The notes below the pieces were generated by a model. It saw only the letters and a program-made list of their open reading frames with translations, did not search any database and was not told the DNA's origin. The position numbers were made by a program, and so were the translations under genes. A stretch of DNA of 64,000 nt. Origin: Siphonodentalium dalli. Lineage: Eukaryota; Mollusca; Scaphopoda; Gadilida; Siphonodentaliidae. The stretch is taken from NCBI GenBank assembly GCA_032622095.1, contig CP136062.1, positions 57,736,420 to 57,800,419 on the forward strand, in the 5' to 3' direction. Shown piece by piece: positions 23,976 through 35,010 of this stretch (the stretch's first letter is position 1; the number at the start of each line of letters is the position of its first letter).

Positions 23976-24179
23976 TACAGTAATGCCCTAATTAATCGAC
24001 TGCTTAACCACAGCAGAATTATAGGTAACTTTTCAGGATTTAATCGGAAATATGGGTTGTTGCCATTCATAGGAAAGCTCTCGGGGATGGCAACAAGCCA
24101 TATTTCCGACTAAATCCTGAAAAGTTACCCATAATTCTGCTGTGGTTAAGCAGTCGATTAATTAGGGCATTACTGTGTA
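23976..24179. mobile_element. B-family MITE next to exon 6
   Basis: A hairpin with both arms, CAGTAATGCCC at the left and GGGCATTACTGTG at the right (last base changed). It lies 30 bp past the exon 6 donor, between that donor and its diverged second copy. Confidence 0.87.
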
Positions 24180-24209
24180 TGGCCCTGTCATGGTAGCAGA
24201 ATAACATAC

Positions 24210-24355
24210 CTTCATGATGTTGAGGTCATATCCTATATAGCCTTGGTAGCAGAAGAATGCTTTGAATATATCCTTCTTAAAGTTAATGATGCCCGCATTG
24301 ACTGTTACATAAGCATCGTCGTAGCAATCCACTTCAAAATGTCCGCTTAGTGGCT
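24210..24355 (-). CDS. LLTP-like gene, exon 6, beta-rich region
   Basis: A 146-bp exon from phase 1 to phase 0. The acceptor is TTTTTTTACACAG and the donor is ATGAAG before GTATGT. The peptide has alternating strands: GHFEVDCYDDAYVTVNAGI, then FKKDIFKAFFCYQGYIGYDL and NIMK. A diverged second copy of the last roughly 24 coding bases plus the donor lies at about 23946-23976, on the far side of a MITE (23976-24179). The upstream copy is taken as the real exon end because it joins the rest of the exon in frame. Confidence 0.83.
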
Positions 24356-25580
24356 CTGTGTAAAAAAATTCACATTTAAATACAAACGGCTAGTTTTGAG
24401 CTTCCTCTAATACATACATAATAACAGGGTTTCCACCAAACTCCATGCAAGGTTTACCTCCCTTGATGACTCGATAAGACCGCTGCTATCGGCGACATTT
24501 TACCCACATTTGGTGGACTTCCACAATATTAAGATATATACTAAGCGAACAGGGCAACATGCTGCATGCCCTTGTTAAGCACACAAAATATCGAACAAAA
24601 TTTGTGTAAATTTTGAACCTTAAGTTTGAAAAAACCCACTAAAACCGAAGAACTATAGTTCGAAACGGTGTGATTTGGTTCTCCGATTATTTTATCAAAA
24701 CGAAAGTCAAAAAGCACGTGTACGACATTATCACATCTCGCACGGCAAGTCAAACATAAAAGTTCTAATTTGCTGCAATCTTGACAAGTAGCTTGCGAAA
24801 ATCGTCAACAAAACTACGCTCTGATATTCCATTATATCATTATGTTTTAGTGCGGGAATTGTTCTCAAAGCACATAGAAAATTTGACCTTGGAGCAGTCG
24901 GGTTTCGCCATTTTTGCTGGAAAACCCCATGCTAAATATAGAGCTTCACGGTTTTTCGGTATTTAGTCATATCGCGATATCATTTTTTATATCGTGTAGT
25001 CGGTTTCGAAAAAAATGGATAGTCGGTATATCGTGGGTGACGATATTCCAATTATGTAGTCGGTTTTTTTATTTAAAATTGCCAAAAACGTATGAAACTT
25101 AGTGAAATGTCTTCCTATAAGCAAGGAGACAAAGAGGCAGATCAAGGAGACAAAGAGACACATGTTTTGGATCAAGCGCTACCGGCGTTTTTTTTTATTA
25201 ATGCAAATGGTTGTATCAGTAATTGAATAGTGTCAACGCCTTCGTTCATGCGCCTCATCAGAGTGTGTTGTCGGAAGTAATAAAACAATTTCATTCCGTG
25301 TACATGCATCAAAGCCATAACCCAATGTCCTCACAGCGCATTCATTCGCGATCACAGCTCATTGAAGTTTTTACGAGCGCTAACGTTTGTACACATGGTG
25401 TCGACACATTGCACCATTGTTGGTTTACTTACACCCTGGCCAGTGTGAGAAACAAAATATGCCATATACATATAATTTGTATAGTCTTCTGTATTCAAAT
25501 GTTTTCATGATGCCTCGACTTTAAGTTTCCAAATTTACTAAACATTCTCTTCGTTTGCCACAAAAACATTATTCCCTTAT

Positions 25581-25689
25581 CCCTTTCATGACGGGAGCTG
25601 CGCTGGTGCAGCATTAAAGACCCTGTGACAGTGCAATCTCTAATATATGAGAGTCTCCCACAGGGAGACTCGCATAAATAAGAGAATGC
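25581..25689. repeat. A-family hairpin with CCCTTTCATGACGGG end
   Basis: Starts CCCTTTCATGACGGGAGCTG, then a hairpin with ATATATGAGAGTCTCCC and GGGAGACTCGCATAAATAAG arms. The same start is at 26098, about 39939 and (inverted) about 61748-61782, so it is a family terminus of piggyBac style. Confidence 0.7.
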
Positions 25690-25720
25690 TGGCTTACATG
25701 GTCAAGGTAAATATTGTTAG

Positions 25721-25786
25721 GCCAATGCATTCTCTAATATTTGCGAGGCTCCATGTGGGAGACTCGCATATATAAGAGACTGCATA
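25721..25786. repeat. A-family hairpin
   Basis: GCCAATGCATTCTCTAATAT on the left and ATATATAAGAGACTGCAT on the right around GAGGCTCCATGTGGGAGACTC. Confidence 0.75.
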
Positions 25787-26097
25787 CCTATACAGTATAA
25801 AAGCATGACATAATTGACATTTAATTTTAATTAAAAAGGAAGAGAGGAGAAACCAAAGGACCTAAGTTCATGCTCAACTTGCTAAGAGACTATCTCAACT
25901 ATTATATTACTGTTTGGAATCCGACCTTAGGTTACCACTACATTCTTCATTGACTATTATCAGGAAATATTAAATATTAACAAATCACATCTTCAAGTTT
26001 ATGCTGAATTATGCTGAGCAAACTAATTTCCACGACGACACGAAAACCTGCTCTGTGATAGGGTCCCAAATTTAGGTTTCCAGGTCCCTTTTAGGTT

Positions 26098-26206
26098 CCC
26101 TTTCATGACGGGAGCTGTGCTGGTGCAGCAATAAAGACCCTGTGACAGTGCAATCTCTAATATATGAGAGTCTCCCATAGGGAGCCTCGCATAAATAAGA
26201 GAATGC
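26098..26206. repeat. A-family hairpin with CCCTTTCATGACGGG end
   Basis: Nearly identical to 25581-25689, including the terminus and the hairpin. Confidence 0.75.
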
Positions 26207-26724
26207 TTTTACTTTTATGTTCCCGGGTCCCTTTCCCTTTTGCCAAATTTCCCTCCCGACACATATACTATACCCCTACCCAATGTCCTCATCCAAAAAT
26301 TAATGCATAAATCACTCAGGCTTAAGGATACACACATTGACAATACAAATATACATGCAAGCTCTGTATTCTAAAAGATATCAAAGCGGAAATCACAAAA
26401 AGCCACATGTTTGATTCTGCCACGAAAACAATGTCAAATAAAACATGTTCCTATATCCGATTTGTATTGATTATATAGACCAGATGTTAGCCTAGTGCTG
26501 GGCGGTATTTCGGTATACCGATTATAATCGGTAAGATTGTCAATACTGTTACCGTCATTTTTTTCCATAATCGGAAAACCTTGAGGATGGTATTATCGTG
26601 GTTACAGGTCATACTGGACCGTTACTGGGTACATTGTGGTTTACCTTTATCGGAATACAAAGAAACTACTTCTCTTCACCATAGTTATCTTTCATAATTT
26701 GAAAGAAACTGTTCATTCTTCACT

Positions 26725-26905
26725 TACAGTAATGCCCAAAGTAATCGACTCCTTAACCAGAGCAGAATTATGGGTAACTTTTCAGGATTTAGTCGGAATT
26801 ATGGCTTGTTGCCATTCATCGGAAAGCTCTCGGGGAGAGCTTTCCGATGAATGGCAACAAGCCATAATTCCGATTACTTAGGGCATTACTTAGGGCATTA
26901 CTGTA
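26725..26905. mobile_element. B-family MITE, rearranged right end
   Basis: The left arm is complete. The right arm lacks its CTGTGGTTAAGGAGTCG part and repeats GGGCATTACT twice at the end. Confidence 0.82.
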
Positions 26906-28102
26906 AGTCACTTCTTTCCTGATGATATTTGCCAAAAAATGCATTCCTTTGCTACCGGGGACATAATCCAGCCCAATATTATATTGCAAGTTATGATTGT
27001 ATCATTCTGCGCTATTTTTAAACCACTGAATGCTTGGGACAGCTCATTATTTAGCGGGGTGTTATCGAGTGGGAATGATTGATCACGTTCATAAACGTGG
27101 ATTTATATGTATGATTTATAATAATTCAATCGAGAAGTGAATAACAGTCTACAAGTTAAATACTTTGAAAGTAATACACCTTATTTCCCGGCATTTAATA
27201 AAAACATTATGGCCAAAAAATAAAGTGTTTTGGTTCTCGGGCAATTTTTTTCTTCAAATCAGAGTTTTATTTTTATTTTTTATTTTTTTCTGCGCATAGT
27301 AAGCATGGACAAAGATACCTTACTCTGTCTAGTAATAACCAGAAAGGTAGAGGGAACTGTTATGCATATAAACTCATTTAGTCTTATATACAAATGACAT
27401 TGTACTACCAGTGTATGACTGGGATTACCTAACAATATATAATGCCCCTGACATTAACTACTGTTATTGTTGTCTAAAAACTGATACCTCCCCATTCTAA
27501 TATGTGATCCTGAATTGAGTCCTGTGCCTTTCAATTGTATAAAGTTACAATTAGTGTAAGTTGTTCACAATGACTAATTGTAAGAAGAGCATGAGGATCA
27601 GCTAATCATTTTCTTAATTGTAGTCATCTACTTCATGTTGTAAGTCTGCAAGTCACTTTTTAACACATTACATGTTAGAGCTCAATGCACACTAATATTC
27701 AACACATATCTGCTATGGACATGTTGATAAAATAAAAAATAAATAAAAATAAAAAAAACAAACAAAAAAACAAAAAAAAAACATTCGTAAGTTTTTTTGT
27801 CATAACATCAGGCATTGCAATAAAAAGGCCTAATGCGGCCCTTTTTATTCAATGCGGCGGGGCCTGAGAACCAAAACCTTTTTTTTTTTGGCCTATACAT
27901 ATTCACACCGGGCGAAACATTCCAATATCAACTTAACAGGACGTGCTCTGTGCGAGTCAGCAGGGGTTATTTCAAAGCTCTTGGATGTATCCGCTGAATG
28001 ATGCTTGCATAACTCATATTTATTACCTGTATTTGAGATCAGCATACCTTGTAATGAATCCATGCATGATGCATGCAAACAAATGATACATTGCCACTGC
28101 TT

Positions 28103-29450
28103 TAGGGCGCTGCGATTCGGGCATTATTAATTCGATCCGATTTGGATACATAATCGCGATTCGATTCGATTCAGCAAACGTAGACCATTAAATCGGACAT
28201 TGGGCGAAAAATCAAGGTAAAAATTGTCAACGAGGTCCGCATAACTGATCTGATTCGTATGTGAATGTCCCGACGTCTGTTCTTGGCGAAATACAGACGC
28301 AATTTGTAATCAAATAGGCTATTTGAATAATTTAGATAACTTGAACTATCGGATTCGTGCACAAACGACAAGTCCAATCTCGCCAGGAAGACGTTTGTCT
28401 TGTATGTGAGAGAAAACCTCGATTTCAAATACACATGCGCAGATGCGCTATTCAATTTTACACTAACAGTCACTGTTATCTGTTCCTCACGCAATCGTCG
28501 ATGAATTTGAATTCCGGATTAATGATATTATCACTCATTATCAGAACATTGCATTAGCAATTATACAATTTGTATATTGATAAAATGTATGTGAGAGGCA
28601 GTCATATTGCAGTGGTTGTCTTACTCGTCCAGTCACCCACGGCCCACCCCGATATTAGACTATTAGTGGACTTAAATAAATTATATACTAAGTTCATGTT
28701 TAGTTATTAAAAAAAGACACAACTCATCAGATATTTGATGATTCAAATGAAAATATAAATTGTCATAATAACTAAAGTTGATCGCCATTCATGTTCCGAT
28801 GCATGCAAACTAAAACTATGGCTATACGCTATATATAGTGAAGGTTATTCCCTAATTTCCCAGTTTTCCCCACTAGCAGACGTAAATAGAACTGACGTCA
28901 CGGCTGAGCTGATCTAAAATATGGACTGCTTACAAATGTAGAACCGCTGGGTAATTTACGGACTAAATTACGGTCTATATATATATTCCCATGTGTGCTA
29001 CATATTGTTAAGCTAAGCTTTTGAATGGACAAGCCTGTCCGTGCATGTATAGAAAGAAGAAGATGGAATGGAGCATACACATGTCAATATTTCCGCCATG
29101 TCGCGTATTTACTAGTACGCCGCAAATGAAAAAATGGATCCATTTATCGCTATTCTGAGATCATGTTCCCGGCGACGTGGACCGAATTGCAGTATGATGG
29201 TCCATGCATTTTGAAAGGGCAACATGGGAGTTTATTCAATTGTATCACAGGATATTTTGAGAATTTGATGTGCTAAATGCTTTGGATTAACGGTAAAACG
29301 ATCGATCTGGGCCCGCTACTAGAAACGCGCAGTGTACCGGTACTTAAGATTCTTTGAGATAATCGAATCGAAAAACTGGTACTCAAAATCGAAAACGATT
29401 CGATTCAGAGGGATGAATCGAAAATCGAATTGATGCATCGCAGGCCCCTA
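28103..29450. mobile_element. Non-autonomous hAT element, 1348 bp
   Basis: Imperfect inverted termini TAGGGCGCTGCGAT and ATCGCAGGCCCCTA. The flanking 8-bp repeat is CACTGCTT/CACTGTTT with one mismatch. Clustered ATTCGATTCGAT motifs near both ends (28110-28175 and 29350-29435) fit hAT subterminal repeats. No transposase motif is found. Confidence 0.8.
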
Positions 29451-29837
29451 CACTGTTTGTTAATCCATTATTTTATAAAACGGAGAGTTGGGTGTGTGTG
29501 TTTCCTTATTCATTGTAAGCTATTCGATTTCCTAAAAAAAAAACAGTTGACTTGTGTACCAAACGATCACTACTCAACGGGGGTTTTAAGAAAATATTTG
29601 AAATAATCGGTAATACTGTATACCGTGGTCTAAAACTATATAAAGTTATCATCCGGAAACCAAAATAGCCTGCAATTCAAAATCAACAAGGACCATAACT
29701 GGTAAAATTGGTTGACCTCATCCATATTTGAACTTGACCTGTGTCCCTAACCAATAGGTCACATACCAAATATTGTATGATTTCATTAATTGTTACTGAA
29801 ATCATCTGGGATGGCAATCAGTGATTTCTATAGTCAT

Positions 29838-30217
29838 CAGAACGGCCCTGTGCCAATGCATTCTCTTATATATGCGAGTCGACCATAGGTCGCCTCGCAT
29901 ATATAAGAGAATGCATTGGACTAAAAAATCTTTTTTACCATTTTTTCTTACAATTTTATAATTTTTTCTTACATTTTTTAACAATTTTATAATTTTTTCT
30001 TACATTTTTTAACAATTTTATAATTTTTTCTTACATTTTTTAACAATTTTATAATTTTTTCTTACATTTTTTAACAATTTTTATAATATTTTTCTACATT
30101 CTTTGACAATTTTATCATTTTTATTATGTGTTAAGCCAATGCATTCTCTTATATATGCGAGGCGACCTATGGTCGACTCACATATATAAGAGAATGCATT
30201 GGCACAGGGCCGTTCTG
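29838..30217. mobile_element. A-family MITE, complete (380 bp)
   Basis: Perfect 20-bp inverted termini (CAGAACGGCCCTGTGCCAAT and its complement), two A-family palindromes (29850-29920 and 30135-30205), and between them about five copies of a 31-bp AT-rich unit (29935-30125). It matches the inside of the two insertions in the satellite array. Confidence 0.85.
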
Positions 30218-30389
30218 TTGGGTAAAGGACAACCAGAGGTTTGACTGTCCAAAAAAAGTGAAAAAAATATGGCTCTTTCGATACTCAAATTATGTTCTCG
30301 TAATTTGGTAGCAACTTGAAATCGAAATGGCAATCATGTATCTACTTATGGACAGACTAATGTAAGCTGACCCCAACAACTTGAAATTG

Positions 30390-30540
30390 CAAGCCTTGAA
30401 ATAGTGTGTCTGTCATTTGCAGAATGAGGTCCCCAGAGGGTGAATTTGGTGATGCTAGCCCGCTATGCGGGGTAGCATCACTAAATTCACCCTCTGGGGA
30501 CCTCATTCTGCAAATGACAGACACACTATTTCAAGGCTTG
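30390..30540. repeat. C-family palindrome, near-perfect, past exon 5
   Basis: A 151-bp inverted repeat: CAAGCCTTGAAATAGTGTGT at the left and the exact complement at the right. The arms run through GAATGAGGTCCCCAGAGGGT to a small loop at GCCCGCTATGCGGGG. It lies 22 bp past the exon 5 donor. Confidence 0.9.
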
Positions 30541-30562
30541 AGGAGATGATAGTGGCACATAC

Positions 30563-30756
30563 TCAGCATCAGCTCAATCCGGTTACGAATGATGAGTCCA
30601 AAACTAGCTCCGAGTTGTGACGAACCAAGTGACTTCTCCCATTCTACGCCAGGTGTCTGGACGAAGAACTGGACTCCGCCTTTTTCATCATATGAGAATG
30701 ATATGAGGTCGGCTCCTCTCCTAGTTCTGGCTAGTATTGGATATGTGTAAGCCTTC
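30563..30756 (-). CDS. LLTP-like gene, exon 5, start of beta-rich region
   Basis: A 194-bp exon starting in phase 2 and ending in phase 1. The acceptor is TTTATTTTCAG before GAAGGC and the donor is GATGCTGA before GTATGT. The peptide changes character from helices to likely beta strands: GADLISFSYDEKGGVQFFVQ, then SQLGASFGLIIRNRIELML. This fits the switch from helical domain to lipid-cavity beta sheet in LLTPs. Two palindromes of one repeat family flank this exon closely: 30390-30540 lies 22 bp past the donor, and 30793-31200 begins 36 bp before the acceptor. Confidence 0.83.
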
Positions 30757-31523
30757 CTGAAAATAAACAATAATAAAGTGCACCCAATGGATATAGTGTG
30801 TCTGACATCTGCAGAATGAGGTCCCCAGAGCGTGAATTTAGTGACACTATCCCACACAGCGGGCTAGCATCACCAAATTCACCCTCTGGGAACCTCATTC
30901 TGCTTAGGCCTCAATTGTCAGAGCAGTTCCCCAGTTGAAGTTGGTGATGTTCACCTGGCCATTAGTCACCCCTTGATTATGCATTTTTTCTTCTGCAAAT
31001 TGAAGGATATAGAAATTGAACAGAAGGGAAAAAGTAACTGAAAACAATGTTAATTTTAGACTATAGATACTTCCCAGAAGATGAGCCCTAACAGAATGAG
31101 GTCCCCAGAGGGTCAATTTAGTGCTGCTTTGCGGGGTAGGATAACTAAATTAACCCTGTATCAGTACCTCATTCTGCAAATGACACATACACTATCTCAA
31201 AGCTGGAATTTTTAAGCTATTTATCTCAAATAATTTTTGATGATTTTGGGGAAACAGCAATAGTTATCTTATTGATTTTACAATAAGGGACAGCAAAATT
31301 GACACAAAAAGACATAAATAGGACCCTATTTCAAAGAGCTGTAGAAAGATTTCCCCAAAGCGGATTTTAGTGGATTTTGGATATGTTCTTCCCCAGATTC
31401 TGTCCGATGAAATGACACCAAAAGCAATCTAGAACAATCTGTTCTAAGTTCACCTCAAAATCAAGTCTCAACGACCAGACTTGAGCATTTATTTGTTTAT
31501 GCGAATAACCCATTATCACTTAC
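30757..31523 (-). other. Intron 4
   Basis: A C-family composite (30793-31200) fills more than half. 31345-31440 matches the inverted-repeat end of the 5649-7785 element (the AAAGCGGATTTTAG phrase). Confidence 0.65.
30793..31200. repeat. C-family composite before exon 5
   Basis: Hairpin (30800-30905), core (30905-31090) and a diverged second hairpin (31095-31195). It begins 36 bp upstream of the exon 5 acceptor. Confidence 0.8.
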
Positions 31524-31654
31524 TCAAAAACTAAATCCTTTTGTTTATTATTAATGTTCTTGCGAGCTGGATGATTCATGTAGTGTCGTCCTGCGATATG
31601 CTTCACAGTATCACTGTCCTCATTCAGAACTAAATTCAACAAGGCTGTAGCACT
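31524..31654 (-). CDS. LLTP-like gene, exon 4, helical domain
   Basis: A 131-bp exon. The acceptor is TTCTTGTCTGTTGCAG, an excellent polypyrimidine tract, and the donor is TTTTTGA before GTAAGT. It starts in phase 0, matching exon 3, and ends in phase 2. The peptide SATALLNLVLNEDSDTVKHI continues into AGRHYMNHPARKN, a further helix pair. An acidic turn followed by a helix ending in NHP fits the end of a HEAT-like repeat. In this gene it directly continues exon 3 (HLSCGE then SATALL). Confidence 0.83.
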
Positions 31655-32541
31655 CTGCAACAGACAAGAACATCAATTCAAATATTTACTTTTATTTATT
31701 ACTGTACGTACACTTATTCTCAAAATAAGTGTCCCTCTCGACCGTGTTGGATCTGACGTGAGATTGCGTTGAAAAATGACCATCAACGCAGATCTAGTGT
31801 TAATGCAACGCGGTCGTAACGTTACTCCTATGCAGTTGTAATTTTCAATGCTGTCAAGGTAACAGTCAATGCATTAATATAACGCAGTCAGTGTAGCCAT
31901 CAAAGCAACAAAACGCTGTGAGATAACCACCAATGCAACATAACATGGTGAAGGTGGTCGTAAACAAAATGGAACAGTGCCTTTGATTCCACCAGCGATA
32001 CGACAAGATGTCTTTATGACGGCCTGACAGGCATGTTTTGTCTGCCGAGCGATATGATGGCCAGATATATTGTCATATTACAGTCATTTTTTTTATCTGT
32101 CTTGTTGGCTTATAAATACATTAGTTTATTAAGAAACTGGCCACAGGTTTGTTTTATTAGGTATCATCTTTTTTAGTTTAAAACAAGTATTTTATATACG
32201 CAGGTAAGAGAGTATTTTTAAATCGCATATTTTAAATGGAACTCTGCTGGCAATAAAAAAAGTCAGGTATCTTGTGCTGTCACATCGGCACATGCACACC
32301 TGTCAGTCATCAAGGATTGGTTTGGGAGATTTTATGCTCTATTCGATCTGGTTGGTTGTGGGCAGAGCTTACTGTTATTTTTATAAGGAGGTCAACATGT
32401 ACATGTACTTTGACACCCAAAACCAATAAATGTGTATAACTTATTCCCATTCTCTGTGTAAAGTAGTCAAAACAAAAAGCATTTCTTCTATATTTCACGA
32501 TATGCCAAGATGATGACTCAATAAAGATTGCACCTTTAATG

Positions 32542-32673
32542 TACGGTAATGCCCTAAATAATCGACTCCTTAACCACAGCAGAATTATGGCAAATTTTTC
32601 AGGACAAAAATCCTGAAAAATTACCCATAATTCTGCTGTGGTTAAGGAGTCGATTATTTAGGGCATTACTGTA
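32542..32673. mobile_element. B-family MITE, internally deleted
   Basis: Both outer arms are present (TACGGTAATGCCC...GGGCATTACTGTA); the centre is lost, leaving 132 bp. It is nested in the 31715-35433 element. Confidence 0.85.
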
Positions 32674-33271
32674 TTGTCAATTGTCTTAGAATAATTAGAA
32701 TAATTCTGCATTTTATTTGAATTGATGTGAGTTAGAAGTGAAAATACAAGACGAAACATTTGGTTCTGTGCGGAAATAAACAAGTTGGTACTTTGAATTG
32801 AAGTTACTATTAATAACTTCATTCTACTGACTAATGAGCCGATAAAATTGAACTCTTATCTATAACTTTCAATGAAATAATACACTTTTGACCTGGCATT
32901 CGTCGTATGTACACAAGCAACTATTTTGCATCTTGTTGATCGCAGTTATTTTTGGGTGCATCTGTATCTCTCAACCCAGAGCTGCACGTGAATGACGTCA
33001 GCATATATAATTAAGGAATTTGGCAAGTGGACTGTGTACTAGCAATAAAAAAATTTGCTACATTGTAACTGCATGTTGTTTGAGTGCATATGATTACTTA
33101 TTGTCACTTTCTCTGCGAGATTAGCTTTCAAGTTTCATGCTCGATCAAAGCAAAGGACCATGCTGTCGTGGCTTTGTTTAAACTATTCAAAAGCTGTACA
33201 CGTGTAATAGACTTGAACATTACTTAGGTTCATAAATTATTTGCGAGCAAAAAATACCTTACAACAAACAC

Positions 33272-33418
33272 CAAGCCTTGAAATAGTGTCTGTCATTTGC
33301 AGAATGAGGTCCCCAGAGGATGAATTTAGTGATGCTACCCTGCATAGCGGGCTAGCATCACCAAATTCACCCTCTGGGGACCTCATTCTGCAAATGACAG
33401 ACACTATTTCAAGGCTTG
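33272..33418. repeat. C-family palindrome
   Basis: A near-perfect 147-bp inverted repeat with the same CAAGCCTTGAAATAGTGTC ends as 30390-30540; no core. Confidence 0.88.
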
Positions 33419-33499
33419 TACAACACGCTCTTTATTGTTTCATTCTGATGAACAATCTGGTCCCGATTTTATAGATTCATCAATTTCAATGAACGGAGA

Positions 33500-34123
33500 G
33501 TCAATTTCAAGGGAGGCCCACAGGGGTCGATGTGGTTTTCTGACCTGACACCAATGTTCAAAGAACTGCACTGGCTACCAATTCAAGCCCGCATTGACTA
33601 TAAAATTGCTGTCTTATGTTGTAAGAAATTTGATTGTCTCTCGCCTCTCCCTGTGTATATTGCATCTCTTCTTTCATGCTATGTACCTGGTAAACTAGGC
33701 TTAAGGTCAGCTGATAAAATATTACTTGCTGTCCCCAAACGTGACCTTGTTAATTATGGTCGTCAATCTTTTGAATGCTACGGCCCAAACCTTTGGAATT
33801 CACTCCCGCTTACACTTAGGAATTTTGCTACTTTGGAATCTTTCAAAACAGAACTCAAAACGTATCTGTTTAAACTTCACTATGGCAACGACGACCACCA
33901 AAGCTAAGCACATATTTCCTGCATTGTTTTATACAATACACACACCCTTCATCCTGATTTGTATATGAATTGTTTGATTTATTTCATTGTAGTTATTGTT
34001 TGTGTGTACATGCGTATATGTGTTTGAATATGCTGGAGCTCTGTCATCTGTTGTATCATTGAGCGCTTTGGGCCTCATAGGATAAGGCGCTTTAAAATTG
34101 CTATACATTATTATTATTATTAT
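33500..34123 (+). mobile_element. CR1/L2-like LINE, 3' end only
   Basis: A plus-strand 5'-truncated LINE. It carries the C-terminal part of an ORF2 and a typical 3' tail with GAGCGCTTTGGGCC, AAGGCGCTTTAAA and a terminal ATT run (34107-34123). It lies inside the larger inverted-repeat element at 31715-35433. Confidence 0.8.
33530..33907 (+). pseudogene. LINE ORF2 C-terminal fragment
   Basis: 125 codons matching the region after the RT in CR1/L2-type LINEs: LTPMFKELHWLPIQARIDYK, then KLGLRSADKILLAVPKRDL, then GPNLWNSLPLTLRNFATLES and FKTELKTYLF. The HWLP..RI.YK start, the R-S-x-D-x-x-L-L-x-V-P core and the LWNSLP motif are characteristic. No RT motifs precede it, so it is a truncated remnant without activity. 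Confidence 0.85.
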
Positions 34124-34499
34124 GTAGTCAGTGGATTTAAAAACAAATATTATTGTATATTGACATTGTCTTACATGGCACAATTATAGAAACATTCAGT
34201 TCATGGTATAATAGTAGGCAACGGCACGCATTATGCATATTAACCACATCAAGATAAATAATGGGAATTTTAGTCATTTGGATTATATATATTTTATACT
34301 GTTACTAAGCCTTTTAAATGCATTCCTCGTTCCCTTTGCAATGCCATGTACATGTTCACTCTCCAACAGTACTGTAGCAGACATTTATGGTAATAAATTT
34401 GTGTGTTGTGTTTTACTCCATACATTGGGAAACACAACCACATAACCGCTCAGTTCGATACACTGATACATGTACTTGTTTATATTTTAACAAGAGCTA

Positions 34500-35010
34500 G
34501 GGCATGGCAAAATATGCCATTTAGCCATTTCGAATTGTACTACCGCAAAATAAAATAATAATTTGAGCTTACATTTAAAGAATATCTGATATACCCCTAA
34601 TTTCAATGCCAAAATGTGGTCAAATTCTAAGTCGAAAAAGGACGATAACTCATGTAAAAATAATTGGACGGAACCCATATTCAAGCTTGGCTTGTATCGT
34701 TAGCTGGGGAATACACATACCAACGCTGGTTTAGATCAAATAATCCAAACTGGAGTTATTGGTCATAAACCAAAAATGTTAACAGATGGTCAAATTCTAA
34801 GTTGAAAAAGGTATGTAACTCATGGAAAAATAATTGGACGGAACCCATATTCGAACTTGGCCTGTATCTTTAGCTGGGAAATACACATACAAACTTAGTT
34901 TCAGATTAAATAATCCAAACTGGAGTTATCGATCGGAAACCAAAATGTTAACGGACGGGCGGACAGATGGACGGACGGCTAGATGGATGGACTGATTACA
35001 TAATACAACC
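34500..35010. repeat. Dispersed repeat, two copies in tandem
   Basis: A roughly 200-bp unit (ATTCTAAGTCGAAAAAGG to AACCAAAAATGTTAACAGAT) appears twice, then a GGACGGACGG-type tail at 34957-34990. Confidence 0.72.

Larger units (their letters stand above)
19938..24209 (-). other. Intron 6
   Basis: Holds B-family MITEs (19987-20249, 23976-24179), a dispersed repeat (20270-20600) with an ATT run, and a TTAA-flanked MITE (22907-23150). About 20700-22850 contains short open frames on both strands with no recognised motif; I see no gene there. 22000-22160 resembles part of the 20270 repeat. Confidence 0.55.
24356..30562 (-). other. Intron 5
   Basis: Holds A-family hairpins (25581-25689, 25721-25786, 26098-26206, 29838-30217), a hAT-like terminus at about 26497, a B-family MITE (26725-26905), a hAT element (28103-29450) and a C-family palindrome (30390-30540). 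24940-25110 contains repeated ATATCG/CGGTAT motifs like a hAT end with no matching partner. 27250-27900 has A/T homopolymer runs only. Confidence 0.6.

Noticed and set aside
25223-25510. 95-codon plus-strand open frame
   Set aside because: Composition and lack of any motif suggest chance; it lies in an intron among MITEs.
26497-26640. A fourth hAT element starting TAGTGCTGGGCGGTATTTCG
   Set aside because: Only one terminus with GGTATACCG motifs is seen. No matching right end or 8-bp duplication was found, so it is not listed as an element.
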